Assembly: GCF_904849725.1 (NCBI RefSeq)
Contig: NC_058524.1
Location: 494,204,263-494,268,262 of the forward strand
DNA: 64,000 nt
Direction: 5' to 3'
DNA from: Hordeum vulgare subsp. vulgare
Taxonomy: Eukaryota; Streptophyta; Magnoliopsida; Poales; Poaceae
Shown: piece after piece, positions 57,042-64,000 of the stretch
Layout of the letters: every line of letters starts with the position of its first letter
How positions within the stretch are numbered: position 1 is the first letter of the stretch
The notes under the pieces: generated by a model
What the model saw: only the letters and a program-made list of their open reading frames with translations
Database searches by the model: none
What the model was told of the DNA's origin: nothing
Program-made: the position numbers and the translations under genes

Positions 57042-60000
57042 TGTGGGGACCCCGACTTATGAGTCGAGATCGCCGAATGGACGTGCTTAGTGATCCCACA
57101 GATCAATGCTCACCGAGCACACAGATACTAAATAATAAGAGTCTTACATCCAATTACCAAATTATTACATCACGTGACCGAATGGTCAAGTTCTCAAGGT
57201 AGGGCATATAAGGCCAAATCACACTGATACAACTAGTAGCAGAAATCATAGGGCTAAGCGGGTGCGCATTCCATCAGCCTACACCAACAGGCATTCTGAC
57301 ACGGAGGCGTCCTAGTTCGCAGGGCCGTCTCCGAAGACGAACTCATCTCCAAACTCCGGTCCTTCCATGCCTGGTCAATACTATAACGAGTGGCAAGCCA
57401 ACGAGTACTTTTGAATGTACTCGCAAACAGCCCATGATATGAACAATGTAAGTGAAGATAAGAATAACATGCTTCTTTGGTGGATATCTCTTGGTGGTAA
57501 GTAAACATGACCATGGGTATGCATCATAAGTTAAGAACTACTTTTGAAGAACATGTTACAGATATCAATATATCTGTCAAGGGCCAAACCATCCGGGTTC
57601 ACCCTATATGCCAAGTCACCGAACTTGGTCATATCATTACTTTCATAATAACACCATATAACGCGTACGCACACACACTTGGTTTTTGCGGAAACAACTG
57701 GGTGTAGTTTAAGGAGGATTACCCAACTGTCCTTGACCTTGGACACGGCTATTTGAATAGTTTTACACTCTGCATAGGTAGTACGCTGGACCCACGAGAT
57801 CCGGGAAACTTCCGTGTCATCCACGACTCGCGGTATATAACATACCCAAGGTAAGTACCCGATCAATGCCTTTCCCCTGACGGTACTAGCCAAAGAGGTC
57901 CACTCGATTGGTACCCAACCCACATCTTGTACGTCATAAATCTTTGATTTATACCAACAATATGCTCATGTTAATATTATTCTATCTTTACTTGTCAACA
58001 TGATATTAGCATGACCCTCATATGTTGTTGTATCAAGCTCAATGCATATGCTCCGGAGGAGCCATAGGTAACATCACATCAATGATTTACCAGCACTTAT
58101 GATCATATGCAACAGAAATATTTGCTACACTAGCATGCAATATAACATATGCTCAGTCATCGTCAAAGGGCTGCTGGCCTTGGTCAGCTAGGTATCCGGG
58201 GTCTTCGAGGTCTTCTGCTCCGATTCCCTCGTCACACGGATTTTCTATCGTCGTCGAAAGATAAAATAAGAACTAACTCACTCCAAAACAGATCACAAAG
58301 TCATTTCAAAAATGTTGGTTATTTCTGATAAATCTAGGTTGTTATTTAAAAAATATTTGCCTCTGATTCCAATAAAGGAATATTTTTAAAATCAACTAAA
58401 CAGAAGCAAAACAATTCCAATTTAATCCTTTTTATTATCATAAAATAGAATAGTTGCTGCAAAAATTCAACCAATAGTTTTATTAAATACTACATATTTT
58501 TAGAAGAATAAAAGTGGAAAAGTTATATTTTCACATTGGTTAAATCTTTTTATAAAAATCTTTGAAAATCCAGTTTTTAAAATAAAGAAAAAGGGCTACA
58601 TCCCCTGGCCTGGCTTGGTCTGGGACTGGGCCGGCCCAAAGGCCAGCCAGCTGGCCTGTCCAGGCGCACACGCCGTTAGGTTTGAACCTGATGAGCGGGC
58701 CCCTATCGGGGTCGTCTCCTACCTCTGGCCATAGAGGAGGAGGAGCACGCCGGCGTGGCTACCGACGTCCTCGGGCCCCAACGAAGACGTAAATGGGTCT
58801 GGCTCGTCGTCGCCTACCTGCTGGTGGTCGGAACAATGCCGGAGAGGCTCAGGTACACCGACGAGGAGGAGGTCGCGGCGGAGGAGTTTCGGGCGAAGGT
58901 CGAGGGGGTAGCTAGGGGCACGGATTAGCTTCGGAAAGTTGGGGAGAATGGTTTGGTGGGCAGAGGGACGCAGGAGCCGTCGTGTAGCCGGAGATCGACC
59001 GGAGCTTCGAGGCGGAGGGGCCTCGGTCGATCTCGAGCACCAGGGCTCTGCTCGCTTGCTGAGGTGGCTAGGGAGGTGCTAGAGGTTACTGCGATGTTGT
59101 TTGAGGGGTGCTAGAGCGAGGGGGAGGGATATGTATTGGCCCGCGACGGTGAGCCGACTCGGGAGTGTCGGTGACTCACCATGGCGCGCATGGGGGTGTA
59201 GAGAGGAGCTAGGGTCGAAACCACGGTCTCGAGATGTGGCTTTGGACTGCCAGAACCTACTGCGAGGAAGGGAGAGAGAGGGGAGTCGAGCATGAGTGGC
59301 CGCTCAACTCTGGACGGAACTGGTGCACGCGGGCACGCGTCGCACAAGCTCTAGCGCGGGAGAGGAGGGGCCCTAATGGTCGCCTAATGCAGAGGGGTTG
59401 TCGGGGCACAAGTTGGATACCTCGGGGGAGGCTGGAATTGGACGAGGGCGTCGCCCCCACCTTGGAGTTCTCTGTGGCGCGCCCAGAGCGCAGTTTTGGC
59501 ATGCCATGGCATGCTGGCGCGCTCTGAGGTGCTTTGGACGTGTCTAGCATGTCCTGGGCACTGGCTGGGCTGAGGCTAGCCGTTGAAGTCCCATGGGAGC
59601 TTCGGCTGGTCAAGGGAGACAACAGAAACATGTGCTGTCAGCTTTGAGCTGAAGCTTAGAATGGAGATTTTGGCATTTCTACTTTGAACTAGATAGGGGC
59701 CAGTTGACTGGGGCTGGGCATTTATACTGGCCACCTAACTTGAGAGTTTGGGGCAAAGGGGTTGTTTTTATCTATGGTTAGAGGGGTTTTACCCATCTGT
59801 CAGAAGGTGCTCGACAATGGTTTGGGGTGGTTTCACCCCACCACTGGTTTTGCAACTTAACATGATCGGGTTTGGTGCTAAAACATGGGGTTTCACCAAT
59901 TTTGAGCTCCATTGGACAAGTTTAGCTTTGTAAACTTGAAAAATTCACCATTTGACCAGATCTGTTCCTTCCAAAGAGAGTGTGGGCAAACTAAGTCCCA

Positions 60001-60769
60001 CAAATCCCATTTTTGGTGTGGAACCCTCATTTCAGGTATTAGGCACTCTTGCAAGGTTTCAACATCATTGGACAAACTTTGCTATGTAGAGTTGCTCTAA
60101 CTTCAATCTCGACAGATGGGGTTTTACAGTTACTTGGGGTCCTTAATCACCTTGGATCAAGGTGAAACTTCATGTGGACACCAAATATGGCTTGGGGATA
60201 CCACTTGAATTTTCTAGGAATTTGTTGAGAATATTTCCTTTGGAAATATTTCAAATGTTCAAAACAAATAGAAATGGTTTTCAGGGTTTTACTCAAATAT
60301 TAATAATGTATATAGGGGTTAAAAATCTTATGTATGCAAAATATATGTCCTACTGATCATCTCCAAATTAAACAGATTTTTCTAAGGTAGAAAAGTATTT
60401 TTCCATATAGGAATACCATTTCTGGCCTCAGAAATGGACATGCAATTAAAATAGAAAAATAATTCACAAAATAATTATTTTGTGGTTTTGGTGTACCAAA
60501 ATAGTACTAGAATCAAATCGCCAACTTTGGGTAAGAACACTCCTTGCCATCAAGGGCATGTAGTGCAACTCAAAGTAGGGTTTTACCTTGATCAGAAATC
60601 AGAAAAGGGTTTTGGAAACAATTCAATCTTGTGAAATGTGGTTTTTATCATCACATGATCAAGCATACAATGACAGTCATGTCACTCACAACATTAGTTT
60701 TGAAAAAGTTTTAATAAGCTCAGATTTTTGCATTACACAGAAAGATGGAAGTCAAAACAGGGTGTGACA
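57042..60769 (-). repeat. 5' LTR of Gypsy D
   Basis: This 3728-base LTR carries a TATA-like TATAAATGCC on the minus strand (59717-59726), preceding a GC-rich leader-like block (58620-59640) with no genuine ORF. It lacks about 280 bases present in the other LTR near 57930. ORF-like frames at 59893-60100 recur in the other LTR and are not genes. Confidence 0.9.
59717..59726 (-). promoter_or_regulatory. Candidate TATA box of the Gypsy D 5' LTR
   Basis: The minus strand reads TATAAATGCC just upstream of the GC-rich leader. The equivalent sequence is deleted from the 3' LTR. Confidence 0.45.
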
Positions 60770-60774
60770 TCTTT

Positions 60775-61609
60775 ATCCCTTGAGTCGAGGCGTCACCTTC
60801 TCCAAACTTTACTGCGTCTCCTATGTTCCCGTGCCTAGCAGTCGCCACTTCGGGTATTTATTTATAAATAATGGTGGAGGGTACCACTTTTCATGTTTGA
60901 CCTCACTTTCTCTTCTTCTTCTTCGTTTGGCCCGAAGTCTAGTCGCACCACTGTTGCTTCTCATGTGCCTTCTCTCGCAAACATATCTAGGCTGCAGCAG
61001 CACTCCATCTCCTCCGAGATTCATCTAAGAACTTTCTATGCCTCCGACAACCAGTGTGGTATGCCATCTCTACTTCCCTTTAGATCTTGACGCGATTCAT
61101 TTGAATTTCGTCGAAAAACCGAAACGTCCCCACCTGTTCATCGCCATTGTCGCTTCCTGCATCTTTCCAATCTCCTTTCCTTGTAAAACCGAGGCGGCGG
61201 AAATAGCGGTCCATTTTAGACTTAGCATGCTTAGATCCCTTCTAGGAACCCGCAACCCAGACCACTACCGCTTTCATGCTTTAGGTTTAGCAACTGCTTC
61301 TTTTTCTAAACCTTTTTCAGATCCATGATTATAGCCAATTTGGTAGGAACGTGTTTGTCGTGCACTTCAGAAAAAATATCAAAAACCTTCCGTTTGGTGT
61401 AAGGGGTATAATTGCCGACTTGTCCTTATGATCATAACCCGACATATGTAGATATTGTCAATTTTTTGATTACCGGCTTAACTTTGGGGCACCTCTTCTA
61501 CTATAGACATGCGTACTGTCTTATTCTTGATTATAAAAAGGGTATTCTTGTAACCCTTTTACTTGTGTCTAGGTGTTTCATTATGTCACACACTTCCATC
61601 TGTAATTAG
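60775..61609 (+). mobile_element. Element H, leader right of Gypsy D
   Basis: It continues the H sequence interrupted at 34358: 'atcccttgagtcgaggcgtc', then 'gcagtcgccacttcgggtat' and a pyrimidine stretch ending in 'cttcttcttcttcg'. No gene is called; it contains a candidate intron acceptor 'tgtaattag' at 61601-61609 immediately before the main coding exon. Confidence 0.55.
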
Positions 61610-62497
61610 GTGCCATCACAAGTTTCAGAAGAAGTACTCAATGATTATGTAGACCAAAGTTTGTTGCCATCCAAAGAGGCATTTGGCTGTCGGGCTCCTC
61701 AAGGAGAGGCACACTCGAATCCCAATGAAGGAGAAGTTGTAGTTTTCATAGATCACCTTTTCATAGTTTTTTCTCCTCCCGGATCAAATTTCTTCCGGGA
61801 TGCAGTCAACTTCCTTCACCTCCATCCGCAAGATTTGGCCCCTAACTCCATATCAAACCTATGCCAATTTCAAGTGTTATGTGAGGTATATTTGCAAATG
61901 GAACCCATTGTCCCACTTTTCATGGACTTCTTCTATTTGAACCTCCAAACTAAGTGCACAAATGGTCCTAGCCAAGAGCTAGGCGGAGTTTCACTTCAAA
62001 TATGTAGATATGGCGGCTTTCCTTTTGCTGCTCTGCCGAGTCAACCCAAAGGGAGGACTAAAACTTGGTTTTATTGTCGAAACACTACCCCTGCGAACTA
62101 TAACGCCCTGTCAAGTTATAGATGATACCACCATCCCACGGAGTATAAACTTCCTGACTGGGCTTCTCAAGAAGAGCGTGATAAGTTTGCTTTTGTATTT
62201 TCGAAACTGGTGGCTCTACAGCCTCAAGGTTTAACTGGAGTGGACTTGACCCGCTGCTGGGTATCTTGTATGATTCTCCCATTCAGCCACCGAGATGATT
62301 TGACGCGCAACTATTTCAGTCGTGTGGATGATCCACAAACATATAGTGAGATGGTTTTTGCAAAATATGAAGTAAATAAGATTGTGATGAAACTGCTCGG
62401 GGAAACTCAAGTAGTTTGTGAACAAATTGGCTTGAAGCCCTTCAAAGCCCCCAACACGACTCCTTTAGTAAGAAAATATCCATCCATCTTTGATTAG
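61610..62497 (+). pseudogene. Main exon of H: plant 'putative gypsy type transposon' ORF
   Basis: A long frame, interrupted once by TGA at 62123-62125, starts after an AG acceptor with GTG and no ATG, so it is probably an internal exon. It reads VSEEVLNDYVDQSLLPSKEA, GEVVVFIDHLFIVFSPPGSN, FFRDAVNFLHLHPQDLAPNS, a QVLCEVYLQMEP segment, ELGGVSLQICRYG, KTWFYCRNTTPANYN. After the stop it reads GLTGVDLTRCWVSCMILPFS, a CW-x4-LP signature. This matches from memory the plant family PF04195 (putative gypsy type transposon), found in many Triticeae and rice elements. Function is unknown; a Gag-like role is often assumed. Confidence 0.8.
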
Positions 62498-62580
62498 TTT
62501 TGTAAAACCTTTCCAAATTTCAAATACTTTGCTCTATTACTCATATCAACCAAACCTTGCACACGTCTTCTCAATTCTGA

Positions 62581-62703
62581 AAGAAGAAAAGGAAAGTCCC
62601 GGCTAACAAGCCTAAAACCAACCCAAATAAGAAAAAGAACAATGTGGCTATAGCCTATTCATCATTTAGGGGCGAGTCTCCATCAGCTGGTGCTTCTATG
62701 GAG
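62581..62703 (+). pseudogene. H downstream exon with nuclear-localisation-like KKKRKV
   Basis: The frame from 62581 reads KKKRKVPANKPKTNPNKKKN, then NVAIAYSSFRGESPSAGASM, ending at a GT donor (gag|gtaata) at 62703/62704. Immediately upstream is an AG that could serve as acceptor; a stop TGA precedes it in frame, consistent with an intron border. KKKRKV is a textbook monopartite nuclear-localisation pattern. Whether the signal is used is not shown. Confidence 0.5.
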
Positions 62704-62762
62704 GTAATATTTGATTTCCTAAGTCGTTTCGTTACTGAATTTGCAAACATTTTTCCTATCAG

Positions 62763-62798
62763 GGTGATGCTGCTTCAAGCCAGGCCAACAATGCTGAG
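62763..62798 (+). pseudogene. Candidate 36-base microexon of H
   Basis: An exon of 12 codons (GDAASSQANNAE) lies between an AG acceptor preceded by a pyrimidine tract (ttttcctatcag) and a GT donor (gag|gtaatt). Its length is a multiple of three, so including or skipping it would keep the frame. Prediction only. Confidence 0.4.
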
Positions 62799-62799
62799 G

Positions 62800-63411
62800 T
62801 AATTTATATTTCTTTCACCTCGGAGTCCTTGTCTTCAAGGAAAATAAGGTGAGTCATTTAAAAAGTAAGTTTTTCTCACCCATATGCTTATTTGGATCCT
62901 GATTTTATTTTGAAGAAGACCCAACATGCCTCAGGCCGCTAGACTTGGAGTAGCTCTGGTACTCTTATAACTGGCTTACCAAACAAGTCAACTTCTTACA
63001 ATCTAGACTATGAGGTGCCTCATAGTCTAACTCCGTCTTATCATCACGTTGGTCTTTTCAAACACCTCTGAATCCTACTAATTCAAATTACCAGGAATCA
63101 CCCCCTTCATTTTGCAGCTCATCTGCCACGAAGTTGCAACCCTTTGTTATCAACCAGGTAAGTTTTTCCTTCTTTGCATCATGTGTTTTCTTCCTAAATC
63201 TCTGAGGTTGCATATACTTTATCCTCCCCTCTTGTTTAGTAGAGCGAGGAACCAGAAAAGGAACCTTGGGGAGTCATTTACTAATCCTATAGTCGTTGAT
63301 TAGGAAAATACAGAAACGTCATGTCCTTAAGCCACTAAGCGTGTTGATAAACATCAAGAAATCCAACTCGACTTGCCTCCTTAGCCTGAACAAAAAACAA
63401 TTGCTACTTCG
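62800..63411 (+). other. Intronic or degenerate part of H
   Basis: About 600 bases carry several possible splice signals (donors after 62848 and 63159; acceptors near 63238) and short open pieces, but no piece I can assign with confidence. It is probably introns and decayed small exons of the H gene. Confidence 0.35.
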
Positions 63412-63730
63412 ACTATGGATGTTCAAATTGATCTCGTAACCGGTACAGATCCGCTATTCCTCAGGAACCCATTGAAGTTGTTTCTTGTGACAAGAATGCG
63501 GAAGTCGCCATCGTTGGGTCGAGTTATATTGCTCCTGTAGCCTCTGATGTGTTGGCAAAGCTTGTCACCAAGGAGGAAACTGTCAAACCTAACAAGGGAA
63601 AAGCTAAACTGGAGCTGCCAAGTTATGACACTTCCAGTGTTGAAGAATTGCAAGCTGGTAATCTTGAGCATCTTTTTGCAAGCTGGCAAGTGGAAGTTGG
63701 CCTTGTGAACATGAAGAAAATAAATATGAG
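63412..63730 (+). pseudogene. H exon encoding an acidic/Lys-rich segment
   Basis: The best frame covers about 63540-63730: SDVLAKLVTKEETVKPNKGK, AKLELPSYDTSSVEELQAGN, LEHLFASWQVEVGLVNMKKI. It closes at a GT donor (atgag|gtatgc) after 63730. The frame further left is broken. It lies in sense with the upstream H exons and resembles the downstream segment that follows the PF04195 region in related grass elements, from memory. Confidence 0.45.
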
Positions 63731-63772
63731 GTATGCTTCGCCTTGCTGTATATTCCATATTTCTTATATCCT

Positions 63773-63954
63773 CCTGTAGCACCCAAGGGGCGACTCATCC
63801 TCTTGAGATGAGTCGGATCTTGATGATTTGTAGAATTCGACTTGTAACTCCCAAGGGCCGGCTCATCTTCTTGAGATGAGTCGGTTGTTGACAATTTGTA
63901 GAAGAATTCGACCTGTAGCCCCCAAGAGATGGCTCATATTCTTACGATAAGTGG
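63773..63954 (+). repeat. Three tandem 68-71-base units, each with a hairpin
   Basis: Units lie at 63773-63840, 63841-63911 and from 63912 to about 63954 (partial, decayed). Each starts 'c.tgta.c.cccaag' and (units 1 and 2) ends 'tagaattcga' or 'gaagaattcga'. Unit 1 holds a perfect 9-base stem CGACTCATC/GATGAGTCG around a 7-base loop (63791-63815). Unit 2 has a 10-base stem with one G-T pair around a 7-base loop (63858-63884). Located just inside the likely intron after the 63730 donor. Confidence 0.8.
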
Positions 63955-64000
63955 TGTCTTTTCTATCACATATTCAGAAAAAACTGATATGCATTAGCCC

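Larger units (their letters stand above)
34359..60769 (-). mobile_element. Gypsy element D (Tekay-type chromovirus), minus strand, hosting nested elements
   Basis: The outer ends are TGTGGGGACC at 34359 and GTGTGACA at 60769. Flanking tattt (34354-34358) and tcttt (60770-60774) suggest a target duplication with one change. On the minus strand the order is: 5' LTR (57042-60769), initiator-Met primer site, an extra ORF (56901-56111), gag, protease, RT, RNase H, integrase, chromodomain, polypurine tract, 3' LTR. The 3' LTR is in two parts (34359-35513 and 45963-47896) separated by solo LTR S. Pol is split by element E. The type II chromodomain at the integrase C-terminus places it among chromoviruses, most like Tekay/Del. 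All ORFs carry stops. Confidence 0.88.

Noticed and set aside
59101..59631. ORFs of 78-124 codons in the Gypsy D 5' LTR
   Set aside because: Located in the GC-rich LTR leader, overlapping on both strands, and the region is deleted in the partner LTR.
63773..63954. CRISPR-like array
   Set aside because: Units are contiguous and diverged, with no unique spacers, in a plant nuclear context.

Overview
The window is intergenic DNA from a large-genome grass, almost certainly a Triticeae species (wheat, barley, rye or Aegilops). Nearly all of it is LTR retrotransposons nested inside one another. The evidence is the set of LTR families seen: Angela/BARE/WIS-type Copia LTRs of about 1.8 kb, Sabrina-like LTRs whose outer end reads TGATACGTCTCCAACGTATC or a near variant, Tekay-type chromovirus Gypsy, and the plant 'putative gypsy type transposon' ORF. 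No host gene, tRNA, rRNA or CRISPR array was recognised. Family names are from memory of the sequence style and were not searched.

Layout, left to right. 1-222: coding-like stretch on the minus strand that runs off the edge. 225-505: inverted LTR-start fragment. 506-16112: element F, a non-autonomous LTR element with a 4.3-kb LTR (9869-14158) lying between two partial internal regions. Its left part is split by a complete Sabrina-like element (975-8404). 16113-16975: Sabrina-like LTR fragment. 16976-18240: unassigned AT-rich DNA. 18241-22397: long minus-strand LTR (G), followed by purine-rich DNA (22398-33614) split by a complete Copia element A (23085-31700).

33615-64000 is one nest four layers deep. 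Element H (plus strand) is interrupted by Gypsy element D (34359-60769, minus strand). D's left LTR is interrupted by a solo LTR S (35514-45957). S is interrupted by Copia element B (35945-44904). D's pol is separately interrupted by a deleted Sabrina-like element E (48359 to about 51727). Target-site duplications are exact for A (atctc), B (aagta) and S (accac). They carry one mismatch for the 975-8404 element (tacga/cacga) and for D (tattt/tcttt).

All coding regions are decayed by stops, frameshifts or lost catalytic residues, so nothing here is likely to be autonomous. The points most worth a second look are: two element families with an extra ORF unlike Gag or Pol (F and D); the non-autonomous F arrangement; the exon-intron structure of H, with a 36-base microexon and hairpin-bearing intronic repeats; and a repeated ubiquitin-interacting-motif-like peptide at the left edge.
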